Shown here piece by piece: positions 6,480 to 15,984 of a stretch of DNA of 20,889 nt (position 1 is the first letter of the stretch; each line of letters opens with the position of its first letter). The notes below the pieces were generated by a model, which was given only the letters and a program-made list of their open reading frames with translations, searched no databases and was not told the origin of the DNA. Source of the DNA: Mollicutes bacterium (GTDB lineage: Bacteria > Bacillota_I > Bacilli_A > Izemoplasmatales > Izemoplasmataceae); NCBI GenBank assembly GCA_003555335.1, contig PWHD01000015.1, forward strand, positions 1 through 20,889, given 5' to 3'. The position numbers and the translations under genes are program-made.

Positions 6480-9400
6480 GTCGAAATCTCAAGTTGGATT
6501 TTAATGCACGATACGAGAAGGTTGGAAATAGTCATGCTCAGGAGATCTATTCAAAACCTTTGAAAGAACAGTATGAACATATAAAGAAACGAATCCCCAT
6601 CAATCGCCAGAAAGATGAACTCGAGGAGTTTCTCAAAAGGCTCTTTAAACCGGGAATGGTTGGTGACTTTTATATTGCGGCACCGAATTTCGAGGTGGAA
6701 GCAAACGAAAGCAAATCCGGAATACAGTATTTCAACAATGTGGTAATCTGGCCGGAGTATTCGCGCAACATGGAAAACATTCTTCCGAATCAACGGACTA
6801 TGCTGTTCATTGGTGACATTATGATGAATCCCAATGGCAACAATAAGATGATCATAAAATCCCTGGATCTTTTCCCCTCTGATATCCAAGGGCTGGGCGA
6901 AAAGAAGCTGGAGGGTTATTACCCCATAATCAAAGTCACTTCCACGCAGTGGATCGGCTCAGGTTCGGGTAACGGCGATTGTTTTACAAGCAGTTTCATG
7001 AAGCAGTATGTGATTGATAACGCCGTAACGGATGAACCGGGTCAATTTAAAAAATATCTTAAAAACTGGGAACATTACATCCTCTTTGAGGATGCGTTAC
7101 TCGATGAAAAACTTAAACATCGTTATGCTGTAGCCGATGTTACATACCTGGAAGGTGCCCATGAAGTATCGCGACGTCATTACCAAAACAACCGAAAAGC
7201 ATTAAAACCGTTGCTTCTGGACGACCTTGATTTAAAGGTGTTTGGTGACCGGATCATCATTAAAAAAGCGTTTGAGGGTGCAGACCCGTTTCCACTGATC
7301 AAAGTTGTGCACGCTGTAAAGAAGAAGGATATTGATGAATCCGGAAACCGCAAGATTTCATACAAGTCAAGATTGAATGCCTTTACGCGTGATAATGTCG
7401 CTTTGTCAAAGAAACCGTCCACAACCGCTAACGGAAACGGAAATGCCAAGCCAATTCAGCTGGGTAGCCGTTTTTTGAGCGTGTTCAGAAAAGAGATCGA
7501 ACCGGATCTGACTCAACTTGATGAAGCGGAAACGGATGCGATACACTCATATGAAACGTCATGGCAAAATAAAGTTCAAAATCAAGCCTCAGAACAACTG
7601 AAACAACTGAAGGAAAAGGAGCGCCGCCAACAAGAAGCCCGTGCAGAAGAAACGCTGAGCGCGTATGAGCAAACACTGCCAGATCCAGACCAAGCGCATA
7701 ATCCAGAAACCCTTCCAAAGACTGTGCAGAAGCTATTGGACGATGAAAGAAAACGCTTGAAAAGGACGAAACTTGAGAAAGAGAAGAAGCTAAGAAAGTC
7801 TTTTAAAAAATCACAATCGAAATCGGATAAGGAAAAACACCAACAATCACTCATGGAAAAACTCGAAACGATAGAGAAGGACCATGAAACGACGCTTGAA
7901 CGACTGTTTTCAAAAGATTCGGTCGCCACATTGTTGAAAACCCATCGGGACAAAAAGCTTACGGAAAAAAGAGAGGCCTTGAACAAAGAAATCCAGCGCA
8001 CATTGGAAACACTCGAGAAAAAGGAATGGCCGCGCATTTTGAAAGAAACACAAAATGCGCATCATCAAGAGCATGACGATGAAATAAAAGCGATTCGCGA
8101 TACGTTTGAAACCAAACGCTCAAAAAAAATAGAAGACGAGACAATGATTGCCTTTACCATGTATTTCAGGCCGTTCTCTGAATCATTTGACATAAGCGAA
8201 AATGTTTTGAGCGACCAAAAACATCTTGTTTTCAGCGATGTTGCCGAGCGTTCGAAACTTAATAGGCAACGTGACGCATTGACGAACCTGAAAAAGGGGA
8301 ATATGCGTAATCCGTTTATCGCAAGCTATCTGACCGCTTCAAAAGCATTGAGCTACAAGGATGTTGACAAGCAAAAGCTCAAATGGCACCTTGAAACGCT
8401 TAACGAGAAACAAAAGGAATCGATTCAAAAAATACTGGCGTCCAAGGGCATCTTTCTGCTGCAAGGGCCACCGGGAACCGGAAAAACACAAGTCATCGCC
8501 GAAGCCGTTGCTCAACTCACCGCACAAGGCAAGAAGGTCGTCGTAGCGAGCGAGACGCATAAAGCCATTGACAACGTTTTTGAACGTCTGCCGAACAATC
8601 CGGGGATCCGACCGCTCCGGCTTGTCGCTCACGACCGCAAAGAAACACGGTATGAAGTGCACCGACTGGTCGACAACCTTTATGACAAAATGAAGGGGAT
8701 GATGCGTGATTATAAACATAGGTATGACGCCATCCAAGTCTCACTCAATGAATTCAAGAAGAGCTATAACGATGTAAAGCTTATGATTGAACGCTACGAA
8801 ACAATCTCTGAAAAAAGCCGTGTCGACCAAGATATGATTCGCGACCAGGAAAAGCAGCTGAAAGCGCAAAAGCAACACTTGAAACAACTTGCTAATGATA
8901 AGGTTCAGTATAATAAAGAAATCGACCGACTACATTCCATGAAGAACGAATCCTATTTTTATTACGATCAAACAGAATCGGTCGAAGCGTTAAACCGGTT
9001 GAAAAAAGAGGGCAAATCACTTATTTCCAACACGGAATGGATCAACGAGAATAGTGCCGAAAACCCAGATGATTTTCTGAAACAACTACTTGATCAGGAT
9101 TTTGAATGGCTGGAAATTATAGATTGGCTGGAGACCAACACTGAGACAACCGAAAAATACAATAAACTCTACCAAGAATTTAATGACTTGTATGCCGAAC
9201 GGTCAAAACATCGCAAACGTCTGTTGCAAATACGTAAAGAACTTAATGCGATAGACGTTCACCCCGATTTGGACAAGCTTATGTCGTTCGTCAGTCAGGA
9301 TGCACTGACAGGTAATTCTTTCAAGACAAAGTTTACGGCATTTCAAGAACAATTCAATGCATTAATGGAATCGTTCCGACAATCCCTTTCCGAAGAAGCT

Positions 9401-10909
9401 GAAAACGTCGAGCTGAACATTTTAAACCTTGATGCTGAACTAAAGAAGGCCGAGAAGGAAGTTGACATGACCTTGAAGCGAATCAAGAGACTCGACACAA
9501 ATGACGATGTAAAAACGATGAAAAACCTCCAATCAGACATCAATCAAAGGATTGCAGCACTATTCAATCAATGGAACATTCATGCGGATTATGATTCCTT
9601 CGAACAAGCGTTGGAAATCCTTGAACAAACATACTCGGAGAAACAAGAAACGTTCGATTCGGACCCATTGATGAAAGAAGGAAACGTCAAAATTTTTGAG
9701 AAAGTGGCCGACTATCTAGAAGATAGGGACGTTCGCGATGCCGACCGTAAGACGTATACCAACACGCTGTTTGAGCAGGTGAATCTGATAGGCATCACCT
9801 GTACTTCAAGGGATTCTTTCGATGGCACGCATTTGGAGGATTTCAAGCGATACGATATCGAATCGCTTGACCTCAAAGAGGCAGGCATCGATGTCGTCAT
9901 CATCGATGAGGTATCCAAATCGAGTTTCTTGGAACTGCTTATTCCCCTTCAATATGGGCAACAAATCATTCTCGTCGGGGACCACAGGCAGCTGTCGCCT
10001 TTTTATCAGCACCGTCACATGAAAGCAACGGATTTTGACCAGCTGGACAACGAACTTCTGAACGAAAAAGCGAACCATAAGTTTAAAGAAATCTATGAGG
10101 AGAGCTACTTTAAAACCCTTTTCATGGCGCTTGACCAACCTTTTAAAAACATGCTTGAACGTCAGTATCGATCCCATAGCCAAATCATGGATGTTTACAA
10201 CCATTTTTATGATGGCAAGCTTAAACTGGGTTATCAGCATCAAGACAAGGATAAGCAGCATGCGGTGCGCCTGAGCATTGAAGGGATCGATTTCATGACG
10301 CCGGATACGAGCGCATACCTCATTGACAATGTATCCCATGAAAATCGTGAAGAGGGATCCACGTCAATGAGCAATGACGGCGAACGCGATGTTGTGGTAA
10401 AGCTTCTGGATATCATCAATCAATCCTACATCGAAAAACAGGGTAAAGAATCGGTCAGTGTGGGCGTGATCACCACTTACGGAGACCAGGCAAGGAAAAT
10501 CAAACACGCTATCAGAAATCAGCCGCATAAAGGAAAGTATTCCAGTTTCAAGAAAGCCCATGAAGACCGCTTCATCATAAGCACGGTGGATGATTTTCAA
10601 GGGGATGAGCGCGATGTCATCATCGTTTCCATGGTTCGAAATCCCAAGAACCGCCGCAAAGCCGACCCATCCTTCATCAAACAGTTTGAGCGGATCAATG
10701 TCGCCTTTTCACGCGCTCGTAAACTGCTGATCATTGTCGGGTCAAAGGACTATCTCTCCGAATATGGAAAAATCAATCTTCCCAACCTTGATGGAAACAA
10801 GCACAAAGACCAGAAGAATTATCCGGTCTATGAGGAAATCTTTAAGACCATCTCCAGGCATGACGGCATTTTTGCCGCTGATGTGCTTATGAAAGGAGGC
10901 TCTAGCTAA
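6476..10909 (+). CDS. Large SF1 (UPF1/DNA2-like) helicase with coiled-coil insertions
   Basis: This 1477-aa protein is an SF1B helicase of the UPF1/DNA2/NAM7 type. The core shows a Q-like motif LNEKQKES, Walker A GPPGTGKT (664-671), Walker B IIDEVSK (D1144, E1145), motif III GDHRQLSP (1168-1175), motif IV RQYRSH (1229-1234), motif V STVDDFQGDE (1369-1378) and motif VI INVAFSRAR (1407-1415). Residues 1-330 form an unrecognised N-terminal domain; about 350-580 is Lys/Glu-rich coiled coil. A second long charged region of roughly 350 residues (about 730-1090) sits between Walker A and B, giving a long-stalked helicase. Family members unwind or translocate on RNA or DNA. No kinase, nuclease or phospholipase domain is visible, unlike Mokosh defence helicases. 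A weak GGGGG site (6464-6468) precedes the ATG; translation may be coupled to the leader ORF. The stop overlaps the next start by one base. Confidence 0.9.
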   Translation: MSRNLKLDFNARYEKVGNSHAQEIYSKPLKEQYEHIKKRIPINRQKDELEEFLKRLFKPGMVGDFYIAAPNFEVEANESKSGIQYFNNVVIWPEYSRNMENILPNQRTMLFIGDIMMNPNGNNKMIIKSLDLFPSDIQGLGEKKLEGYYPIIKVTSTQWIGSGSGNGDCFTSSFMKQYVIDNAVTDEPGQFKKYLKNWEHYILFEDALLDEKLKHRYAVADVTYLEGAHEVSRRHYQNNRKALKPLLLDDLDLKVFGDRIIIKKAFEGADPFPLIKVVHAVKKKDIDESGNRKISYKSRLNAFTRDNVALSKKPSTTANGNGNAKPIQLGSRFLSVFRKEIEPDLTQLDEAETDAIHSYETSWQNKVQNQASEQLKQLKEKERRQQEARAEETLSAYEQTLPDPDQAHNPETLPKTVQKLLDDERKRLKRTKLEKEKKLRKSFKKSQSKSDKEKHQQSLMEKLETIEKDHETTLERLFSKDSVATLLKTHRDKKLTEKREALNKEIQRTLETLEKKEWPRILKETQNAHHQEHDDEIKAIRDTFETKRSKKIEDETMIAFTMYFRPFSESFDISENVLSDQKHLVFSDVAERSKLNRQRDALTNLKKGNMRNPFIASYLTASKALSYKDVDKQKLKWHLETLNEKQKESIQKILASKGIFLLQGPPGTGKTQVIAEAVAQLTAQGKKVVVASETHKAIDNVFERLPNNPGIRPLRLVAHDRKETRYEVHRLVDNLYDKMKGMMRDYKHRYDAIQVSLNEFKKSYNDVKLMIERYETISEKSRVDQDMIRDQEKQLKAQKQHLKQLANDKVQYNKEIDRLHSMKNESYFYYDQTESVEALNRLKKEGKSLISNTEWINENSAENPDDFLKQLLDQDFEWLEIIDWLETNTETTEKYNKLYQEFNDLYAERSKHRKRLLQIRKELNAIDVHPDLDKLMSFVSQDALTGNSFKTKFTAFQEQFNALMESFRQSLSEEAENVELNILNLDAELKKAEKEVDMTLKRIKRLDTNDDVKTMKNLQSDINQRIAALFNQWNIHADYDSFEQALEILEQTYSEKQETFDSDPLMKEGNVKIFEKVADYLEDRDVRDADRKTYTNTLFEQVNLIGITCTSRDSFDGTHLEDFKRYDIESLDLKEAGIDVVIIDEVSKSSFLELLIPLQYGQQIILVGDHRQLSPFYQHRHMKATDFDQLDNELLNEKANHKFKEIYEESYFKTLFMALDQPFKNMLERQYRSHSQIMDVYNHFYDGKLKLGYQHQDKDKQHAVRLSIEGIDFMTPDTSAYLIDNVSHENREEGSTSMSNDGERDVVVKLLDIINQSYIEKQGKESVSVGVITTYGDQARKIKHAIRNQPHKGKYSSFKKAHEDRFIISTVDDFQGDERDVIIVSMVRNPKNRRKADPSFIKQFERINVAFSRARKLLIIVGSKDYLSEYGKINLPNLDGNKHKDQKNYPVYEEIFKTISRHDGIFAADVLMKGGSS

Positions 10910-13077
10910 TGCGCCATGAACTGAGAACGAGCCTGCATTTTCCTATCTATGAACTGAGACCGATGTTAAGCTATTTCAAAGTTGAAAAACCTTCGGGGCT
11001 CAGTTATATGTTACTGCTTTTTTTCTCCGAACTGAGGCGAAGCACCATAAAATTGCCGAATCTGTTCGCCAACTTCGGCATTCCCGAATCGTTGCACGCC
11101 CTCTTGGCCAAGGAAATCGAAACGCTTGTTGAAAGCGGTGTGGTGAAGGTTAAAAACAACACTTATATACCCCAGGATTTCAATGAGTATGCCTTGAATC
11201 ACTTCTCCTTGACGCCTCTTGGCAAGGAACAACTCAAAAAGCAACGAATTCCGACCCAGGCCAAAGAACGTTTTGAAAAACAACTGTTTTATCTTCCGCA
11301 TTACGAACAGTACGCGCTTTCCATAAACGGAAAGCTTGGGAATGCATCCGACAGCCCTTTGCCACGAAGCCTTTACGATCGTCACGAGAAGTACTCGGAA
11401 GAATCATTGAAAGCTTTTCTTAAGAACACTCCGAACCGCGAGGTTCGACCAGATAAACTTTCGCAAGACGATGTGCTTCACGAAGCAAAACTACCCGAAG
11501 GTTTCGGCGCAACCTTAAAGCAGGAAAAATACGATTTCACACTGAGCACGGACATGGTGACCGCCGATATTGTCTTTGAGGACGAACATAAAACCAAGTT
11601 CTTTAATGAAAACTATACCCCTGAGATTCTTCAAGACGCTTTAAAGCTCAAAAAGAAATTCACTTTCCCGGAAGGAATCAAAGCTTTCAACCGTGACCTT
11701 GGGACACTGGACGTGAAATCAATCGATTTTCCAAAAAATTTTAAGACAAAACTTAATAAGCATACACTGACTTTTGTTCCAAAATCATCCCCGCTGCATT
11801 CCAAAGAAAATGTCGCTCAAGGAAAGCGGATCGATCAGGCACTGGGTGAAACGTTGAAGGGTGCGCATATCTATTGGGATAAAACAGGAATGACGGCCTA
11901 TCTGGGGTGTGAAGTCACGATGAAACTTCGTAACCTCGAAAAACGTATTACGGTGCCGCTCACCGTGGTGGCAAGGCTTGATGAAAGTCAGGTCATAGCT
12001 TTGAAAAAGGCTTTTGAGAAACTATTGAACGAAAGCGAACATTCAAAGGCGTTCGCCCTGGCTATGGCGGCGGACCGCATCGATTCGGAGGAAGACTATG
12101 TGAGTCAGCTGTTTCATCACATCACGCCATCCATGTCCGTGGATGAACTGGACACGTTGCTTAAGGCTCACGGGGACATTCTGAAAGACAAGCCTTTCGT
12201 GCGAGAACATCTAATGAAAACAGCCTCAAAAAAACTCAACGATTTGAATCCTGATTCCCTTGAACACACATTGTCCGAAATCAGAACGCTCAATGATCAT
12301 CTGGGGCATCAATCGAAAATATCGCCAGAGACAATACTCGAGCACTACCAATACGAATCCAAACAAAACGCCCTTGACATTTACAACACGCTGAACCGCT
12401 ACGGATTCACCAACAAGGTAGTCTTTGAGACGCTTGGTATACCTGAACGCCTTATGAAGTCCATTATCGAGGGAAATCCGATACCCGTGGATTCAAAGGA
12501 GGCCGATGCCTTCAATCGTTTCAATGCGCTTTTTCACCCCATGCGCAAGCAGTTGAAGATGACCTCGCCACACGATTATGACAGCAGTACTCTGCAAGCG
12601 TTCCCGGATGGACACATCAAAACCTTGAACCAACTGGAAAATGCCTATAAAAAGATCAGCCCGCATGCTAAGGCCTCAGCGGAAACCTTTGAGGTTCTTG
12701 AAAGCTATATGAGACAGTTTAAGAGTATTAAAGAAGTGTTGATACAACTCAAGGACCAGCGTCAGCGTTCGCAGTCCGCTTTTGAACCGATCCGAATCGA
12801 TTTCGAGATGATGTCCGAGGTTGAAATCGTTATGACAATCGCAGTGAAGCTCGAACGGAAGCTGACCAAATTGACCAAACTGAAAAACACTCGACTCGAA
12901 GCATTGATTGATGTCGCACTCAAATCAAAACAGATCACTTCAAAAGCGCATAAAACACTGCATCGGTTCAGAGTCCAACGAAATCAGGTACTGCATCACG
13001 GCAAGGCCATTAGCCTCTCAAGGGACGACCTCGAACAAATCATCGAAATCATCAACGGAATGGAGGCCCCCTCATGA
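10909..13077 (+). CDS. Unknown 722-aa protein with C-terminal HEPN-like motif
   Basis: AAAGGAGG (10892-10899) lies nine bases before ATG 10909, which shares one base with the helicase stop (TAATG). The N-terminal part (about 30-130) has a winged-helix look: short helices, 'ETLVESGVVKVKNN', then 'LTPLGKEQL', as in HTH-to-wing transitions. The middle (about 130-580) is unrecognised. The last ~120 residues are helical and end in R691-N692-xxx-H696, the RNxxxH (Rx4H) signature of HEPN domains, followed by the typical HHGK and a final helix. Active HEPN domains are metal-independent RNases, often toxins in defence systems; others only bind or dimerise. RNase activity is therefore inferred from one motif. 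Its end overlaps the next gene by four bases. Confidence 0.75.
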   Translation: MRHELRTSLHFPIYELRPMLSYFKVEKPSGLSYMLLLFFSELRRSTIKLPNLFANFGIPESLHALLAKEIETLVESGVVKVKNNTYIPQDFNEYALNHFSLTPLGKEQLKKQRIPTQAKERFEKQLFYLPHYEQYALSINGKLGNASDSPLPRSLYDRHEKYSEESLKAFLKNTPNREVRPDKLSQDDVLHEAKLPEGFGATLKQEKYDFTLSTDMVTADIVFEDEHKTKFFNENYTPEILQDALKLKKKFTFPEGIKAFNRDLGTLDVKSIDFPKNFKTKLNKHTLTFVPKSSPLHSKENVAQGKRIDQALGETLKGAHIYWDKTGMTAYLGCEVTMKLRNLEKRITVPLTVVARLDESQVIALKKAFEKLLNESEHSKAFALAMAADRIDSEEDYVSQLFHHITPSMSVDELDTLLKAHGDILKDKPFVREHLMKTASKKLNDLNPDSLEHTLSEIRTLNDHLGHQSKISPETILEHYQYESKQNALDIYNTLNRYGFTNKVVFETLGIPERLMKSIIEGNPIPVDSKEADAFNRFNALFHPMRKQLKMTSPHDYDSSTLQAFPDGHIKTLNQLENAYKKISPHAKASAETFEVLESYMRQFKSIKEVLIQLKDQRQRSQSAFEPIRIDFEMMSEVEIVMTIAVKLERKLTKLTKLKNTRLEALIDVALKSKQITSKAHKTLHRFRVQRNQVLHHGKAISLSRDDLEQIIEIINGMEAPS

Positions 13078-14162
13078 GTCAACGTGTGATCATCGACTAT
13101 GAAAGCATCGGGATGCAAACCATCGCTCAGTGCGAAATAACCGAATCGACACTGGAACGTCTGCAGACCAAGTTGAAGGAACTTAAACGGGATGAAGCGG
13201 AATTTCTCGGAACGAAAGAAAAACGCCTCATCAGTCACATTGAAAGCGAAATAAAAACCATTCAGTCCGAGTTGAATCACGTGCGGAGCACTGCGACATC
13301 CACCAAGAAAAAAGGCGTTAATGAAGATGCTACCGGAGCACAAAAACATAAAGCCGAGCAGGTGCTTAGAGACGCACAAACCCTCACCGAACGCAGCCAG
13401 TCCTTGTCAACGGAGAGTTTTTACACCGTGAAAGCGAAGGTACTTGAGAACCTGGCCGCTTACGCAAAAGAAAAATCAGATAGCGGTGGAGCCCTTGGAA
13501 GCCGTGAACTGAACCCTGAGCAACTTAAAAGAATCAATGCAATGGATGACGCCCTGTTGCGGGAAGAAGTCTATGACGCATGGATGAATGCTCCGGACGC
13601 ATCGTTTGAAGCCATCAAAAAAGAAGCCGAAGCATCATTGCAGAAGACATCGGAAGAAAGTCTCAGAGCCAATGAGGAAGAAATTGTGTCCGAGACTATG
13701 GACACACTCGCCTCCAACAAGGTCGACCAGGAAACCATCGATGCCATCAGACGCGATGCAAAGGACCTCAAGTCATTGCAGACAAGTGCCAACAAGGAAA
13801 TCGCGGATGAGAAGGTCCGAAGACAGACCATCAAGGCCATTGTCAAAATCATCAAGGAACAAGGCTTCATCGTTGACAAGAAAAACATTAAACTGCGCAA
13901 AGACAAGAACGACGTTCACATCCTTGCGCAAAAAGCGAGTGGCGAGTACGCCGAGTTCAACATCTTTTTAGACGGACGATTCGTTTACAAGTTCGAAGGC
14001 TATGAAGGTCAGGCTTGTCAAGAGGATATCGAACCATTCCGTGACAAACTCGAATCCATATACAACGTCGAAGTGAAAAACGAAACGGTTACCTGGAGCA
14101 ACCCGGACAAATATCAGACCCGTAAGAAAAAAACAATGAAACAAAACGTGAACAGGAGGTAA
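13074..14162 (+). CDS. Coiled-coil protein, unknown, operon partner
   Basis: ATG 13074 overlaps the previous stop (ATGA) and has GGAGG (13062-13066) seven bases upstream. The 362-aa product is rich in Glu, Lys and Ala. Residues about 15-70 and 160-260 look like alpha-helical coiled coils. A smaller globular C-terminal part (about 265-340) alternates strands and helices ('DVHILAQKASGEYAEFNIFLDG'), and the tail is strongly basic (RKKKTMKQNVNRR), which could bind nucleic acid. No catalytic motif is seen and I recognise no family. It lies between the HEPN-like gene and the AAA+ gene, so a scaffold or adaptor role is plausible (inference). Confidence 0.75.
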   Translation: MSQRVIIDYESIGMQTIAQCEITESTLERLQTKLKELKRDEAEFLGTKEKRLISHIESEIKTIQSELNHVRSTATSTKKKGVNEDATGAQKHKAEQVLRDAQTLTERSQSLSTESFYTVKAKVLENLAAYAKEKSDSGGALGSRELNPEQLKRINAMDDALLREEVYDAWMNAPDASFEAIKKEAEASLQKTSEESLRANEEEIVSETMDTLASNKVDQETIDAIRRDAKDLKSLQTSANKEIADEKVRRQTIKAIVKIIKEQGFIVDKKNIKLRKDKNDVHILAQKASGEYAEFNIFLDGRFVYKFEGYEGQACQEDIEPFRDKLESIYNVEVKNETVTWSNPDKYQTRKKKTMKQNVNRR

Positions 14163-14166
14163 CGTT

Positions 14167-15984
14167 ATGTCATTGGAACATGGATTCAATCGATTGAAAA
14201 GAGAGATTGGTGTCAAGCGATGCATTATTCTTGATGGCAACACAAGCGACGTCTCATTGAACGATAAAAAGCAGATCGAAAGCATCAAAGAACGCCTTGT
14301 TGCGATTCTCAAGGAGTACAAGTATGACGAATACTACTACTGGGACCGAGTGGATGGCATGCAGGGCAATGTCGAATTGCTTGAGGTTGCCGATGAATCC
14401 GATGTGGAGGGTGAAGCCTACAATCTGGATGATGAAGACGAAGCGTTGCCTCAAAGCGGTGCGTTTAAAGACCCAAGCGAACTTTTCAACATCGTTTTCA
14501 AGAACATGAACGACGAAGGGTCAAACGTGGCATTTGTGCTCAATTGGGCGCAATACATCTTCGGAAGCAATGAACAGCTTGATGATAACGAACGCAACAA
14601 TCTTACGTTGCTTGGGAAAGCAATTCGTGACCGTCCTGTATCATACCGGAATGACGGTACGCATGAAAGCACCATTATCATTCTTGTGAACAACATTGCC
14701 CACTTTCCGATTTCGTTCTATCAGAACAATCCTGAAGTCAGTGTGATCACCCTGCAAAAGCCCGACCGCCTTGAACGCCAGGCCCTTGTCAAAAATCTTA
14801 ATTACGCTTTCAATATCGATACGAAGGATGCAGCGTCCATCGTCAAATCCGAAAAGTTTTCGGAATACATCGATATGATGGAAGGGTTCACCAACAGGGA
14901 AATCGTCCAAATGGCAAAATTGTCCCAGAAAGTGGACTCCATCGCGTTTGATAAACTATACTATCTGTTCAAATACGGCGAAAAGGATAATCCCTGGGAA
15001 AAACTGGATTACCAGGCTGTCAAAAACATCAAGGGTACCCTGTCTGAACGAGTCGTCGGCCAGGAAGAAGCCATTGAGAAGATAGAGAAGATGGTCATCA
15101 AAGCGTACATGGGTCTTACGGGGATTCATAAGGGCTCATCCAGACAAATGCCCAAAGGCACCCTGTTCTTTGTCGGCCCCACCGGTGTTGGGAAGACAGA
15201 GCTTTCCAAAGCGCTGGCACAGTTTCTTTTCGGCGACGATCAGGCCTGCATCCGCTTTGACATGAGCGAATACTCCCAGGAAAACAGCGACCAGAAATTG
15301 ATCGGTGCACCTCCGGGGTATGTCGGTTATGAGGAAGGCGGTCAGCTTACCAATGCAATCAAAGAAAAACCATTCAGTGTCATCCTGTTTGACGAGATAG
15401 AAAAAGCGGCTCGCTCCAATCCCAAGATTCTGGATATATTTCTGCAAATCCTGGAAGACGGTCGTTTGACTGACAGCCGTGGTGAAACCGTTCATTTTGG
15501 CGAGTCCGTCATCATTTTCACTTCCAATCTCGGTTCCAGCGAAGTACAGGCCCAAAGTAACCATGAAAAAGTCTCAAAAGAGTTCTTCTCTATTGTGAAG
15601 CGATACTTCGATGAGGAAATCGGAAGGCCCGAACTGCTCGGTCGTCTCGGATATAAAAACATTGTGCCTTTCAACTTCATCCTGGACAAGGATTTCCAAA
15701 GCAGAATCGCCTTGTCAAAACTCAAGCCGATTCAGGATAGGCTTTATGACAAGTACAAGATCAAGCTCCATTTCTCGGATGAGAAAGCCTTTGTCGACCA
15801 TGTGATCAAGGATGCCGATCTGTCCAAAGGAGGGCGTGATATTCTCAACGCCATCAATGACAATCTTCTGAATGCCTTGGCCATGTTCCTGTTTGAACAC
15901 AAGGAAAATCTCGACCTTTATGAGGACGCAACCCTGAACGTTGTCGTAAAAGAAGGGGCGTTGACGTTTGAATTCCCAGAGTGA
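14167..15984 (+). CDS. AAA+ ATPase with ClpA/ClpB D2-type domain
   Basis: AGGAGG (14154-14159) overlaps the previous stop, seven bases before ATG 14167. Residues about 1-270 resemble a degenerate AAA module: 'CIILDGNTSDV' near the start and 'STIIILVNNI' then 'PDRLERQALV' later, but no Walker A. Residues about 290-605 are a ClpB-D2-like domain: GQEEAI, Walker A GPTGVGKT (337-344), pore loop GYVGY (384-388), Walker B LFDEIEK (D409, E410), 'TSNLGSS', an 'RPELLGRLG' stretch at the Arg-finger site, and 'GGRD' at sensor 2. Clp-type ATPases thread proteins through a hexameric pore to unfold or remodel them. There is no Clp N-domain, no obvious ClpP-binding loop and no clpP gene, so disassembly or remodelling of operon partners is more likely than proteolysis. 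At 605 aa it is shorter than ClpB (about 860). Confidence 0.9.
   Translation: MSLEHGFNRLKREIGVKRCIILDGNTSDVSLNDKKQIESIKERLVAILKEYKYDEYYYWDRVDGMQGNVELLEVADESDVEGEAYNLDDEDEALPQSGAFKDPSELFNIVFKNMNDEGSNVAFVLNWAQYIFGSNEQLDDNERNNLTLLGKAIRDRPVSYRNDGTHESTIIILVNNIAHFPISFYQNNPEVSVITLQKPDRLERQALVKNLNYAFNIDTKDAASIVKSEKFSEYIDMMEGFTNREIVQMAKLSQKVDSIAFDKLYYLFKYGEKDNPWEKLDYQAVKNIKGTLSERVVGQEEAIEKIEKMVIKAYMGLTGIHKGSSRQMPKGTLFFVGPTGVGKTELSKALAQFLFGDDQACIRFDMSEYSQENSDQKLIGAPPGYVGYEEGGQLTNAIKEKPFSVILFDEIEKAARSNPKILDIFLQILEDGRLTDSRGETVHFGESVIIFTSNLGSSEVQAQSNHEKVSKEFFSIVKRYFDEEIGRPELLGRLGYKNIVPFNFILDKDFQSRIALSKLKPIQDRLYDKYKIKLHFSDEKAFVDHVIKDADLSKGGRDILNAINDNLLNALAMFLFEHKENLDLYEDATLNVVVKEGALTFEFPE

Noticed and set aside
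9806..10339. 177-codon - strand ORF inside the helicase gene
   Set aside because: It lies opposite the helicase motifs (Walker B to motif IV), which are clearly coding on the + strand.
6476..10909. Assignment of the helicase to the Mokosh defence system
   Set aside because: I see no Ser/Thr kinase, TM or phospholipase-D domain in it or its partner, and the HEPN/AAA+/radical SAM set is not part of Mokosh as I know it.
14167..15984. Annotation as ClpB disaggregase or ClpA
   Set aside because: It lacks the Clp N-domain, a working first ATPase site and the ClpB middle domain, and is about 250 residues shorter.
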